From Oribacterium asaccharolyticum ACB7 (GTDB lineage: Bacteria > Bacillota > Clostridia > Lachnospirales > Lachnospiraceae): DNA of 64,000 bases. Of this stretch, positions 18,841-27,846 are shown one piece after another. The notes under the pieces were generated by a model. The model was not told the origin of the DNA. It ran no database searches and worked only from the letters and a program-made list of their open reading frames with translations. The translations under genes were made by a program, and so were the position numbers. Positions within the stretch are counted from its first letter, which is position 1. Each line of letters opens with the position of its first letter. The DNA lies in NCBI RefSeq assembly GCF_000238075.1, contig NZ_JH414504.1, forward strand, positions 659,972-723,971, in the 5' to 3' direction.

Positions 18841-19504
18841 TATGATTCTCCCTATAAAATCCCAAAGCCTCATCTATTACGGCAAGCTTATTCCGAACTT
18901 CCTCCACTTGCCTTTTCTCCAGTATTTCCTCATACTGTCTCTTTTCTTTTTCCAGCAAAGCTCTTAACACGGGATCTTTTTTCTGTAAAGGAATCCAACC
19001 GTATTCCCATTCCGCATAACTTCTTGCCGCCGTTTCTTCCTTGTTTTCTTTCTTTCCCGCAAGAAAAAGACGATAGAATTTCCCGCCTTCTTCCAGATAT
19101 TCTTCTTTTAAAACTTCCATTTTCTCCGCAAGAAATCGACGAAAATTGGAAAAGTCGGATTGAGGAGAAAATACGGCTAGAGAAAACTCATCTATTCTCT
19201 TCTCCACTATTTCCATGATTAGAGGACCGCCCATACCGGAAATCAGTAAGGCTTCCACTTCATAGGATTTCAAGGGCTCTAAGCCATTTCCCAAGCGACA
19301 CTGAATCTTATTCGTAAGCCCCTCTTTTCGAATATTATTTTTGGCACTTTCCAAGGGGGATTCTCCGATATCACAGGCTATAATCTTCTCCGCCTTCCCT
19401 TTCTTTGCAAGAAGAATCGAGCTATAGCCATGGTCACAGCCTATATCCGCCACGGAAGTCGCTCCGGGAAATAAATCCACCAGTCTTTCTATTCTTTTAC
19501 TCAA
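18833..19504 (-). CDS. trmK: tRNA (adenine-22-N1)-methyltransferase
   Basis: 223 residues of the TrmK/YqfN family, which methylates A22 of bacterial tRNAs using S-adenosylmethionine. The Rossmann-type motif I reads ADIGCDHGYSSILLA (about 19-33) and the acidic residue of motif II is in ACDIGESPLESAKNN. The catalytic loop GMGGPLI is near residue 90. The C-terminal third is a coiled-coil-like helical region rich in Glu and Lys, as in the family. It is 31 bp downstream of dnaG and overlaps the nif3-like gene. Confidence 0.93.
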   Translation of the reverse strand: MSKRIERLVDLFPGATSVADIGCDHGYSSILLAKKGKAEKIIACDIGESPLESAKNNIRKEGLTNKIQCRLGNGLEPLKSYEVEALLISGMGGPLIMEIVEKRIDEFSLAVFSPQSDFSNFRRFLAEKMEVLKEEYLEEGGKFYRLFLAGKKENKEETAARSYAEWEYGWIPLQKKDPVLRALLEKEKRQYEEILEKRQVEEVRNKLAVIDEALGFYRENHNG

Positions 19505-19534
19505 AGCTCCTCCCCCAAAAAACTGTGCTATTCT

Positions 19535-21271
19535 TTACCCGAAAACAAAATGCTCCCACTTATCCCGTTCTTTAAAGCAGAGGGAAAGGCCTTCCGCATC
19601 CGTCACTTCCCTGATTTTTGCTTCGATTTTCTGTAATTTCAGCTGACGTATGTAGTCCGACAAGAGCTTCTTCTCCTCATCCCGTTCCAAATCCATGTGA
19701 TACAAGTCTCCATGATAAAGCTTTGCCAGTTTTTGATATTTCTCCTCTTCATTCCGATAACTGTCTAAAATCAACTTTGCATCCGTGCCGGATAAAAGTT
19801 TTCCGTACACTTCCTTGGCAAAATCACCTTGAAAATCTTCTTCCTCTACATATTTTCGTGCGATGGGAAGAAATTCATTTCTCTGCATCAAAACGGAAAG
19901 AAACTCCTCCTCCAGAGGCGAATTCCATTTTTCTTCCCTCTTCTTTTCTTTTCCGTCAGTTGCTTTTTTAAAGCCGAACGAAAGCTGTATTTTTTCCTCT
20001 CTTTGGTCCACAAGATGCTGCAGATTTTCCGCCTTTAACATCTGCTCTCTGGCAACTGCCTTCAGGTAATTTTCCCGTTCAACGGGATCCGAAAAAACTG
20101 TCCTTAAAAGCTCCGCGATACTTTCCATATATTTCTGCATTCCTGCAGGGTCATGGAGGACAAACTCGTTTTTCTTCTCTTCCACTTCCCAGAGAAAAGC
20201 ATTTTTTGCTTCTTCCATTCGTTTTTCAAAAGCTTCTTTTCCTTCCGCCTTCAAAAACTCATCCGGATCCTTATAAGGTAAAAGGTTTATTACTTTTCCC
20301 TCCAAGTTCTTTTCCCGTAGAATGGAAATAGCACGTTTACAGGCCTTTTTCCCGGCTCCGTCACTGTCAAAACAGAGATAAACAAGCGAATGAAAGCGTT
20401 TCATAAGATCCGCCTGCTGTTCCGTGAAAGCTGTTCCAAGAGCCGCTACCGCCTCCGGAAATCCCCATTGATGAAGAGAAATCACATCCATATAGCCTTC
20501 ACAGAGGATAAAAAAATCGGAACGGGATTTCCTCGAAAAGTTAAGGGCAAAGAGATTTCTGGACTTATCAAAGAGCTTGGTTTCCGGAGAATTTAAATAC
20601 TTGGGCTCTCCGTCCCCCATGACTCTTCCTCCAAAACCGATAACCCTATTGTGTAAATCCATAATCGGGAACATCAGTCGATTAAAAAACTTATCGTAAA
20701 CTCCGGCTTCCTTAAAGCTGAATAAACCCGACTCCTGTAAAACTTGGTCCTTAAAGCCTAAAGACTTGCAATATTGGTATAGGCTGTCTCTTTCCTTCCC
20801 GGCATACCCTAAGCCGAAATGCGTGATACTTTCCCCGCTGAGCTTCCGCTTTGCACAATAAGCCAGTCCCGATTTTCCCTTTTCGCTTCTGAGCTGCTTC
20901 ACATAAAAAAGTGCCGCCTGCTTATTGATTTCCAATATTTTATAACGAAGGTCTTCCTCTCCCTTGTCTCTCTTTTCCTCCTTCGGAAGTGTGACATTGG
21001 CACGCTCTGCAAGCTCCTCCAGAGCCTCTACAAAGCTTAGGTTTTCATATTCCATCAGAAAACGAATGCTGTCTCCCGCTTTTCCGCAACCGAAACAATA
21101 AAAAATCTGTTTTCCGGGAGAAACCGAAAAGGAAGCCGTTTTCTCCCCATGAAAAGGACAGAGACCGAAATAGCTCGATCCCTTTTTCTTTAGCTTAACA
21201 TATTGCCCAACCAGGTCTACAATATCCGTTTTTTGGCGAACTTCCTCGACAATATCCTCTCCGTAGTACAT
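19535..21271 (-). CDS. dnaG: DNA primase
   Basis: Synthesises RNA primers for replication. 578 residues. N-terminal zinc finger with CPFHGEK and FYCFGCG (about 38-65), the RNA polymerase (Toprim-containing) core with LIGFGGR-like AVIGFGGRVMGDGEPKYLNSPET and the Toprim EGYMDV and CFDSDGAG motifs, and a C-terminal helicase-binding region (about 450-578). Upstream is dgt with 11 bp between the genes. Downstream is trmK; the sigma factor gene rpoD, which often sits here in Firmicutes, is not present. Confidence 0.96.
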   Translation of the reverse strand: MYYGEDIVEEVRQKTDIVDLVGQYVKLKKKGSSYFGLCPFHGEKTASFSVSPGKQIFYCFGCGKAGDSIRFLMEYENLSFVEALEELAERANVTLPKEEKRDKGEEDLRYKILEINKQAALFYVKQLRSEKGKSGLAYCAKRKLSGESITHFGLGYAGKERDSLYQYCKSLGFKDQVLQESGLFSFKEAGVYDKFFNRLMFPIMDLHNRVIGFGGRVMGDGEPKYLNSPETKLFDKSRNLFALNFSRKSRSDFFILCEGYMDVISLHQWGFPEAVAALGTAFTEQQADLMKRFHSLVYLCFDSDGAGKKACKRAISILREKNLEGKVINLLPYKDPDEFLKAEGKEAFEKRMEEAKNAFLWEVEEKKNEFVLHDPAGMQKYMESIAELLRTVFSDPVERENYLKAVAREQMLKAENLQHLVDQREEKIQLSFGFKKATDGKEKKREEKWNSPLEEEFLSVLMQRNEFLPIARKYVEEEDFQGDFAKEVYGKLLSGTDAKLILDSYRNEEEKYQKLAKLYHGDLYHMDLERDEEKKLLSDYIRQLKLQKIEAKIREVTDAEGLSLCFKERDKWEHFVFG

Positions 21272-21282
21272 GAAAGCTCCTT

Positions 21283-22317
21283 TTAGTCTTTAGCCCAGGC
21301 CTTCGGCACATAATACTCCATAAATTTATGATTACAATATTCGTCCGTCATCCCGGAGATATAGTCACAAACGACTCTCTCTAAATGCTCTTTTTCCGAA
21401 ACACTCTTGTCTTCCAAGCTCTTTGCAAAGAGGAAACGATATTCCTCCGTCAAAGTCTCCGGATGCTCCATGTAAAATGTAAAGAGAAGACGAAGCATGC
21501 CTTCCACCTTCCATTCTTCTTCCTTTGCTTCACTTTTCTTGTAAACATGGTTGAACATCCACTTCCTCAGCCCCTGCATGGCCTCACCCACTACGGGATC
21601 CATTCTTAAACTGTCTTTTCCGATAGAGGAAAAGATGACAGAACGAATCAGAGTATCAATCCTTTCCTTTACACTTCTTCCGAGAACGGAGCGAAACTCT
21701 TCCGGTAAATCTTCCTCCGTAATAATTCCGCCTCTTATGCTGTCATCCACATCATGATTCAAGTAAGCAATCTTATCGGACAATCGTACGGCCTGCGCCT
21801 CCAAAGTCTTCGGATGTCCCGAACTTCTGTGATTCAGAATCCCGTCCCGCACTTCTTTCGATAAATTTAAACCCCTTCCGTTTTTTTCCAGTACTTCTAC
21901 AACACGGACACTCTGTTCCACATGGGAAAATCCAAAGGAACAAATCTGATTCAAGGCTCTTTCTCCCGCATGTCCGTAAGGCGTATGACCAAGGTCATGG
22001 CCAAGTGCAATCGCCTCGGTTAAATCCTCATTTAAACGAAGAGCCTTGGCAATGCTTCTTGCAATCTGACTCACTTCCAGGGTATGCGTGAGTCTCGTTC
22101 TATAGTGATCTCCCTCAGGTTGAATAAAGACCTGTGTCTTATGCTTCAGGCGACGAAAGGCCTTCGAATGCAGAATTCTATCCCGGTCTCTTTGGAAAAT
22201 GGTCCGAATATCATCCTCCTCTTCCGGATAATCCCTCCCCATAGAATTCATGCTTAAAAAAGCATAAGGGGAGAGTGTCCTCTTCTCCAATTCCTCCATT
22301 TCTTCCCGTATCGTCAT
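21283..22317 (-). CDS. dgt: deoxyguanosinetriphosphate triphosphohydrolase-like HD protein
   Basis: 344 residues of the dNTP triphosphohydrolase family, which cleaves dNTPs to nucleosides and triphosphate and trims the dNTP pool. HD-domain ligands: the RTRLTHTLEVSQIAR motif (about 72-86), GHDLGHTPYGHAGE (about 106-119) and the later SDKIAYLNHDVDD. The substrate preference of short Firmicutes members is not certain, so the name is by family. First gene of the dgt-dnaG-trmK-nif3 unit. RBS GGAG lies before the ATG at 22317. Confidence 0.92.
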   Translation of the reverse strand: MTIREEMEELEKRTLSPYAFLSMNSMGRDYPEEEDDIRTIFQRDRDRILHSKAFRRLKHKTQVFIQPEGDHYRTRLTHTLEVSQIARSIAKALRLNEDLTEAIALGHDLGHTPYGHAGERALNQICSFGFSHVEQSVRVVEVLEKNGRGLNLSKEVRDGILNHRSSGHPKTLEAQAVRLSDKIAYLNHDVDDSIRGGIITEEDLPEEFRSVLGRSVKERIDTLIRSVIFSSIGKDSLRMDPVVGEAMQGLRKWMFNHVYKKSEAKEEEWKVEGMLRLLFTFYMEHPETLTEEYRFLFAKSLEDKSVSEKEHLERVVCDYISGMTDEYCNHKFMEYYVPKAWAKD

Positions 22318-22346
22318 AAGACTCCTATCCCGTCTTCGAAAGACGA

Positions 22347-23699
22347 TTAACGCAAGCCTTGCAGCAGCAAAATCAGAATCAAAATCGGTAGTACAACCAC
22401 GAAATACGGCTTAAAAGCCTTGGACATCTTGATGCCTTCTCCCTTATTACATTCTTCGATGTACCGGTCAAAACCGAATCCCATCTTACTTACACAGAAA
22501 AGAAGATAAATGAGAGATCCGATAGGGAGAATCAGATTACTTACAATAAAATCTTCCGAATCCAGTACATCCCTTCCGCCGATAAGCTTTAAATCCTGCC
22601 ATAAATTATACCCTAAAATACAAGGAATGCTCATTACAAAAATAAAAATGCAGTTCACAATGACCGCTTTTTTTCTGTCCCAATGAAAATTGTCCATACT
22701 GGTGGAAATCAGATTCTCAAAAACGGCAATAACCGTGGAGAAGCTTGCAAAAGTCATAAAGAGGAAGAAAAGAGCTCCCCAAACTCTACCGAACTGCATA
22801 TGCATGAAAACCTTCGGTAAAGTAAAGAAAATAAGGGGCGGGCCGGCATTCGGCTCCACACCGAAGCTGAAGCAGGCCGGGAAAATAATGAGTCCCGAAA
22901 TAATCGCCACAAAGGTATCCAAGGCACAAATCTTCACCCCTTCACTGACCAAGGTATAGTCATCAGACATATAAGAACCGAAAATCTCCATTGCCGCAAC
23001 ACCGAGAGACAAGGTGAAAAATGCCTGATTCATTGCAGAGGAAATGACATGAAATAACCCGATTTCCTTTACCTTTTCCACATTTGGAAGAAGGTAGAAC
23101 TTCGCGCCTTCCAGGGCACCGGGTAAAAGAAGACTATGTACGGCAAGGAGTACTATAAGGATAAATAAGGCACTCATCATAACGGTAGTCACCTTCTCGA
23201 GGCCCTTCTGTAAGCCTAAGGAGCAAATCATAAAACCGCCGATAACCGTGATTCCCATACAAAGTGTCATTTCTTCAGGACGACTGAGCATCGTAGTAAA
23301 AATTCCTTCTACTTGACTCTGTTCAATGTTCCCAAAGCTGTTAAAAAGAAATTTGAAAAAATAAGAGAGCATCCAACCGGATACCGTTGTGTAGTACATC
23401 ATCAAGAGATAGCAACCGAAAATACAAACATAGCCGTGAATATGCCACTTTGTGCCTTCCGGCTCCAACTTTTTATACGCCTGTACCACAGATTTTCTAC
23501 TGGCTCTTCCTACCGCAAGTTCCATGGTAAGAATGGGAAGCCCCATAGTTAAAAGAAAAAGCAGATAAAAGAGTACAAAAATGCCGCCTCCATTCTGTCC
23601 GACCAAATAAGGAAACTTCCAGACGTTTCCGATACCGATGGCACAGCCGGCACTGACCAGGATAAAACCGATCCTTGACTTAAAATTTTCTCTTCCCAT
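22347..23699 (-). CDS. neurotransmitter:sodium symporter (NSS) family transporter
   Basis: Sodium-coupled amino-acid type transporter of the LeuT fold. I place the start at the ATG 23697-23699 (MGRENFKSR), giving 450 residues and about eleven membrane helices; the longer reading frame runs back through tRNA-Pro and is not credible. The NSS signature is clear in helix 1: GCAIGIGNVWKFPYLVGQNGGG is split as GIGNVWKFPYL and NGGG. A GAGGGG site lies upstream. A terminator separates it from tRNA-Pro, so it needs its own promoter, which I could not define. The substrate is unknown, possibly an amino acid. Confidence 0.92.
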   Translation of the reverse strand: MGRENFKSRIGFILVSAGCAIGIGNVWKFPYLVGQNGGGIFVLFYLLFLLTMGLPILTMELAVGRASRKSVVQAYKKLEPEGTKWHIHGYVCIFGCYLLMMYYTTVSGWMLSYFFKFLFNSFGNIEQSQVEGIFTTMLSRPEEMTLCMGITVIGGFMICSLGLQKGLEKVTTVMMSALFILIVLLAVHSLLLPGALEGAKFYLLPNVEKVKEIGLFHVISSAMNQAFFTLSLGVAAMEIFGSYMSDDYTLVSEGVKICALDTFVAIISGLIIFPACFSFGVEPNAGPPLIFFTLPKVFMHMQFGRVWGALFFLFMTFASFSTVIAVFENLISTSMDNFHWDRKKAVIVNCIFIFVMSIPCILGYNLWQDLKLIGGRDVLDSEDFIVSNLILPIGSLIYLLFCVSKMGFGFDRYIEECNKGEGIKMSKAFKPYFVVVLPILILILLLQGLR

Positions 23700-23743
23700 A
23701 TCCTTACTTTCCCCTCTACAAACAAGCATCCCAACTATAGCGA

Positions 23744-23776
23744 AAAAGCAGGAGATGTCATACACCTCCTGCTTTT
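23744..23776 (-). terminator. intrinsic terminator after tRNA-Pro
   Basis: On the minus strand AGCAGGAG pairs with CTCCTGCT across an 11-base loop and is followed by a T-run. It begins a few bases after the tRNA 3' end, separating the tRNA from the NSS transporter gene. Confidence 0.8.
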
Positions 23777-23781
23777 CGAAG

Positions 23782-23855
23782 TCGATGCGACTGGATTCGA
23801 ACCAGCGACCTCTGCGTCCCGAACGCAGCGCTCTACCAAGCTGAGCCACGCATCG
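23782..23855 (-). tRNA. tRNA-Pro (anticodon CGG)
   Basis: 74 nt cloverleaf on the minus strand. Acceptor CGATGCG pairs with CGCATCG, D-arm GCTC/GAGC, anticodon arm CTGCG-TTCGGGA-CGCAG with CGG at the loop centre, T-arm GCTGG-TTCGAAT-CCAGT, discriminator A. The 3' CCA is not encoded. Confidence 0.95.
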
Positions 23856-23969
23856 CTATCTGATAGATTCTTAAAATCTATTCTTTCCTCCAAAAATGAA
23901 TCCCGGTTCATCCTTAAAGTTCCTACACTAGCGAATCATGTCTTTTACCTCACAAGCCGCTAGTGAAGG

Positions 23970-23998
23970 ATTATAATCTTTCTCTGCTCTTCTGTCAA
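23970..23998 (-). promoter_or_regulatory. consensus sigma-A promoter for tRNA-Pro
   Basis: On the minus strand TTGACA (23993-23998), exactly 17 bases, TATAAT (23970-23975): a perfect consensus. The predicted transcript starts near 23963, right at an inverted repeat CACTAGCG/CGCTAGTG (23926-23933 with 23958-23965), so the tRNA precursor probably has a long leader beginning in a hairpin of about 40 bases. Confidence 0.85.
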
Positions 23999-24070
23999 TG
24001 TCATACAGAAATAAATCTACAAAAATTTTCAGCTTTTCCGCAAATCCCGGCGCTAAGTTCTTTCCGGGCC

Positions 24071-24637
24071 TTAGTTCTGCTCTGCAGGCTTATTCTGTGG
24101 AATTGCCTTTGCAAGAGCTTCTCTATTGGACTGTACTATACTCTTGGAATCTCCCAAAGAAGACTTTAACTCATTCAGATGAAGGCTGGCATTCTCCAAA
24201 GAACGGGATATAATCGTTTCCAAGCTTGCGAGCATTTCATCCGTATACCGGATGGCATTGGATCGAATTTGATCTGCATCCGCTACGGCATTGTTTACAA
24301 TGCTGTCCGCCTGGTTCTGTGCATCCTGCACCAGCGCATTGGCCTTCGCATAAGCCTGCTGCATAATTTCACTGTCGGAAACCATTTCTTCCGTCTGCGC
24401 TTTCGCATCACTTAGCATAGACTCCGCCTGCACCTTGGCATCGGATAAAATCGCATCCTGTTGAGAAATAATCTTCTGATATTTCTTGATTTCCTCCGGA
24501 ACTCTTAACCGTAATTCCACCAGAAGTTCTTCCATCTCTTCTTTATTCACGATAATCTTACTATTAGACAAGGGCTGAAACTTACAGCTGTCAATGTACT
24601 CTTCAATTTCCCCAATCAATTGCTCTATTCTGCTCAT
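24071..24637 (-). CDS. coiled-coil protein of unknown function
   Basis: 188 residues with a predicted long helix from about 35 to 165, very rich in Ala, Glu, Gln and Asp in heptad-like spacing, including repeated LSDAKAQ-type segments. It resembles the DivIVA tail and ATP-synthase b-subunit-like proteins that are annotated next to coaD in many Lachnospiraceae, but I do not claim either function. No membrane or signal segment. RBS GGAGGG before the ATG. It follows coaD by 15 bp, so it is co-transcribed with rsmD and coaD. Confidence 0.82.
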   Translation of the reverse strand: MSRIEQLIGEIEEYIDSCKFQPLSNSKIIVNKEEMEELLVELRLRVPEEIKKYQKIISQQDAILSDAKVQAESMLSDAKAQTEEMVSDSEIMQQAYAKANALVQDAQNQADSIVNNAVADADQIRSNAIRYTDEMLASLETIISRSLENASLHLNELKSSLGDSKSIVQSNREALAKAIPQNKPAEQN

Positions 24638-24652
24638 ATTCCCTCCGCCTAC

Positions 24653-25132
24653 TTAAAATCCGTATTTTTCTTTCATGGCTATCTCCACCATCTTGGGTAC
24701 AAAAGCCGAAATGTCACCGTTATAAGATGCAATCTCTTTTACAATGCTGGAACTCAGATAAGAATACTTCAGATTCGTTGCCAGAAACAAGGTATCAATT
24801 CCCTCGGCAATCACCTTATTCGTCTGTGCCAGCTGCAGTTCATACTCAAAGTCCGTTACCGCACGGAGACCACGTACAATCATCGTAGCTCCTACCTTCT
24901 TGGCATAATCCACAGTCAGTCCGCTAAAAGAATGCACCTCCACATTCGGCACATCTTTGACATATTCGCTAATCATTCTAACACGGTCCTCCATGGAAAA
25001 CAACGCCGACTTATTTTTGTTTATCAAAACGGCAATAATTAATTTATCTACCATTTTTGCACTTCTGGCAATGACATCCAGATGCCCGAAAGTTACCGGA
25101 TCAAAGGAACCGGGATAAATCGCTATCTTCAT
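24653..25132 (-). CDS. coaD: phosphopantetheine adenylyltransferase
   Basis: Penultimate step of coenzyme A synthesis: ATP plus 4'-phosphopantetheine gives dephospho-CoA. The start is placed at the ATG 25130-25132 ([12 protein letters not shown], 159 residues, the family length) because GAGGAGGG sits five bases upstream; a longer frame adds nine unlikely residues. Visible are [13 protein letters not shown] with the TxGH nucleotide motif, the [12 protein letters not shown] segment and the [13 protein letters not shown] motif near the end. Lies between rsmD and the coiled-coil gene. Confidence 0.96.
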   Translation of the reverse strand: MKIAIYPGSFDPVTFGHLDVIARSAKMVDKLIIAVLINKNKSALFSMEDRVRMISEYVKDVPNVEVHSFSGLTVDYAKKVGATMIVRGLRAVTDFEYELQLAQTNKVIAEGIDTLFLATNLKYSYLSSSIVKEIASYNGDISAFVPKMVEIAMKEKYGF

Positions 25133-25171
25133 TTTCCCTCCTCTACTTTCCTCTATCAAACTGCTTGTATT

Positions 25172-25738
25172 TTATCCTATTTCACCTTTTAAACGAAGAA
25201 AAACATGTTTATTGGTTTTGTAAATTTTTTCCCTTAAAATACTGTATCCTTCCTCTTCCATTCCGGAAAAGTCTTCCTGTAGCCCCGCCTCCACAACAAA
25301 AAGAGTATCTTGACTCACAAAAGCCTTGTCCTTTAAACGGATCAAAGCTTTTTCCGCAAGTTCTCGACCATAAGGAGGATCCATAAAGACAAGTCCAAAA
25401 TGATAGTCCTTTCGCATCAGACTGTTAATCGCTCCGTTATAATCTCCGGAAAGGACCAGGCTCTGCTCTTTAAAATGCGTTTTTTGCAGATTTTCTTCAA
25501 TGCAAAGGATTGCCTGTCTGGCAGAATCACAGAAAACCGCCCTGGCTGCCCCTCTGGAAAGGGCTTCTATCCCAAGTGCTCCGCTTCCGGCAAAAAGATC
25601 CAGTACATCCTTATTCATAAGATCAAATTGAATGATATTGAATAAGGTTTCCTTGATTCTATCCTGTGTAGGACGTGTATCCAGACCGTCCGGCGTTTTT
25701 AAGTTCATTCTTCTTGCTGTTCCGGCAATCACTCTCAT
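25172..25738 (-). CDS. rsmD: 16S rRNA (guanine-966-N2)-methyltransferase
   Basis: 188 residues. RsmD uses S-adenosylmethionine to methylate G966 of 16S rRNA. Motif I is LDLFAGSGALGIEALSRG (about 45-62) and the catalytic N-methyltransferase motif is DPPY in VFMDPPYGRE (about 119-128); the N-terminal RVIAGTARRMNLKTP block is diagnostic. Upstream is recG with 28 bp between; downstream coaD, a very common Firmicutes order. Confidence 0.95.
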   Translation of the reverse strand: MRVIAGTARRMNLKTPDGLDTRPTQDRIKETLFNIIQFDLMNKDVLDLFAGSGALGIEALSRGAARAVFCDSARQAILCIEENLQKTHFKEQSLVLSGDYNGAINSLMRKDYHFGLVFMDPPYGRELAEKALIRLKDKAFVSQDTLFVVEAGLQEDFSGMEEEGYSILREKIYKTNKHVFLRLKGEIG

Positions 25739-25766
25739 CTATACTCTCCTTATCCGTTATAAAAAG

Positions 25767-27788
25767 CTAGGGACAATCCGCCTCAAGCATTTTCAAAAAA
25801 GCATTTTGCAGTTTTTCATGCCTTTCCAAATTTGGATCCTGTTTCAATATTCTCTCCGCTTCCAACCTTGCATCTCGGAAAAGGGCTTCATCCAGAATCG
25901 GATCCGCCATATGAAATTGCAAGTCTCCGGATTGTCTTTCCCCAAAGAAAAGATCACCGGGTCCCCTCAGTCGTAAATCCTCTTTTGCAATACTGAAGCC
26001 GTCATTACTGTTCTTGATGATTTCCAGACGTTCTCTCGACTTTTCATCATCCTTTCGATCCAGAAAGATACAATAACTCTGTAAAGCGGATCTTCCCACT
26101 CTTCCGCGCAGCTGATGCAGCTGTGCAAGACCAAAACGTTCCGCATTCTCAATCAGCATAACCGTTGCATTTCCTACATCTACGCCGACTTCCACAACGG
26201 TGGTGGAAAGTAAAATTTGTGTTTTTCCTTGCTTAAAAGCCTCCATCACTTCCTCTTTTTGCTCAGCCTTCATCTTCCCGTGTAATACGGAAATCCGCAC
26301 ATTTTCCGGAAAGGATTTCCTCAACAGCTTTTCATAAGAAAGAACCGACTCTACTTCCAAGTTCTCATTTTCTTCTATCATCGGACAAATGACATAAGCC
26401 TGTCTGCCTTTTTGGATTTCTTCCAAGATAAAGGAGAAGGCCTTTCCTTGCTCTTCCTTATGAATCAAGGCATTCTTTATGGGAAGTCTGTCTGCCGGTT
26501 TTTCCTGCAAAACGGAAAGCGGTAAACTGCCGTATAATAACTTTGCAAGACTTCTCGGAATAGGTGTCGCGGAAAGAAAAAGTGCATGCGGAAATTTTCC
26601 TTTTTCTTCCAGCTTCCTTCTCTCTTTCACGCCAAAGCGATGCTGTTCATCAATAATAATACTCTCCAAGTCTTGGAAGTGAACAAGTTCCTGAATTAAA
26701 GATTGTGTCCCGAAGACTCCCAGTATCTTTCCTTCCGCGATGTCCTTATAAATCCTCTTTTTTTCTTTGAGACTTGTACTGCCAAGCAGTAAGGCTATTC
26801 CATTCGGAAAAAGTTTTAGAGCATTTTCATAGTGCTGCCTTGCCAAAATCTCGGTAGGCGCCATAAAAGCGACTTGTTTTTTGCGTTTCATCGTTAAGTA
26901 CAGTAAATAAAAAGCAATTACCGTCTTTCCGGATCCTACGTCTCCCTCCACAAAACGAAAAATCCTTTTTTTCTCCAAAAGTTCCCGATTCATTTCCGTA
27001 ATACAGTTTTTTTGTGAATTCGTAAGAGCAAAAGGAAAGTAAGATTGAAAGTCTTCCTCTTCTCCCTCTTGATAAAGAACCGTCTCTTTTACTTTCTTAT
27101 ACTCTTTTTCTTCCTTCTCCAGATACAAAGAGTAAAAAAAGAGTTCCTCAAAGGCAAAGCGCCTCCTCCCTTCTTCTCTCTCCTTGAAATTTCGTGGGAA
27201 ATGAAGAAGCCGTAAGCTCTCTTTTTTATTCCGAAGTGAAAGCCTTTCCAAGTCTGCTTCGGAAAATAGGTCCGGATAGCGGAAGTCTTCTTTGAAAATT
27301 TCCGCTATCGCCTTCCTCCGAACATAGCTTTTCATTCCTTTTGTCCCCGAGTATATCGCTTCCAGACAGCGCTGTTTTTCCCGATACTCCTCCGGAGAAA
27401 AATATTTCGCCTGCTGGAGATACAAGCTCCCCTTGAACTCCCTGACCTGTCCGAAGAAGACAAATTGCATCCCTTTTTTTAGAACTTTACGAATATAAGG
27501 AGCATGAAAGTACTGTAGAATAATCTCTCCGCTCTGATCGAAAACTTTGGCGAAGAGAAAGCCCTTCGCATTCCCAGAATTTCCCCTGAAATCTTCCTTT
27601 AAGACTCCAGAAAAGGCCATCCACTCCTTATCTCTTGCCTGTTGGATTAAGACGGGGGCCGGATATTCTCTATAACTGATTGGAAAACCGAGAATCAGGT
27701 CTTCCTTTGTGAAAATCCCCTCTTTATGAAAGAGAGTGGCGGTTTTCTCCCCCACTCCCTTAACTCTTTCTATGGCATCCTGTAGCAT
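25767..27788 (-). CDS. recG: ATP-dependent DNA helicase RecG
   Basis: Branch-migrating helicase that regresses stalled forks and Holliday junctions. 673 residues with the N-terminal wedge/OB domain (about 1-230), helicase domain 1 (Walker A GDVGSGKTV, DEQHRFG as the DEAH-like box), domain 2 (QILLSTTVVEVGVDVGNA, then QLRGRVGRS) and the RecG C-terminal module ending RDARLEAERIL. The family usually runs 680-690 residues, so it looks complete. Between fakA and rsmD on the same strand. Confidence 0.96.
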   Translation of the reverse strand: MLQDAIERVKGVGEKTATLFHKEGIFTKEDLILGFPISYREYPAPVLIQQARDKEWMAFSGVLKEDFRGNSGNAKGFLFAKVFDQSGEIILQYFHAPYIRKVLKKGMQFVFFGQVREFKGSLYLQQAKYFSPEEYREKQRCLEAIYSGTKGMKSYVRRKAIAEIFKEDFRYPDLFSEADLERLSLRNKKESLRLLHFPRNFKEREEGRRRFAFEELFFYSLYLEKEEKEYKKVKETVLYQEGEEEDFQSYFPFALTNSQKNCITEMNRELLEKKRIFRFVEGDVGSGKTVIAFYLLYLTMKRKKQVAFMAPTEILARQHYENALKLFPNGIALLLGSTSLKEKKRIYKDIAEGKILGVFGTQSLIQELVHFQDLESIIIDEQHRFGVKERRKLEEKGKFPHALFLSATPIPRSLAKLLYGSLPLSVLQEKPADRLPIKNALIHKEEQGKAFSFILEEIQKGRQAYVICPMIEENENLEVESVLSYEKLLRKSFPENVRISVLHGKMKAEQKEEVMEAFKQGKTQILLSTTVVEVGVDVGNATVMLIENAERFGLAQLHQLRGRVGRSALQSYCIFLDRKDDEKSRERLEIIKNSNDGFSIAKEDLRLRGPGDLFFGERQSGDLQFHMADPILDEALFRDARLEAERILKQDPNLERHEKLQNAFLKMLEADCP

Positions 27789-27846
27789 GCTTACATCCTT
27801 TTCCTATAGAAAGTCCTCTTTTCTCTCAGGCAGAGCGTCTGCAGTC

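Noticed and set aside
23700..23849. N-terminal extension of the NSS transporter frame
   Set aside because: It translates most of tRNA-Pro and its terminator; the ATG at 23699 fits the family start.
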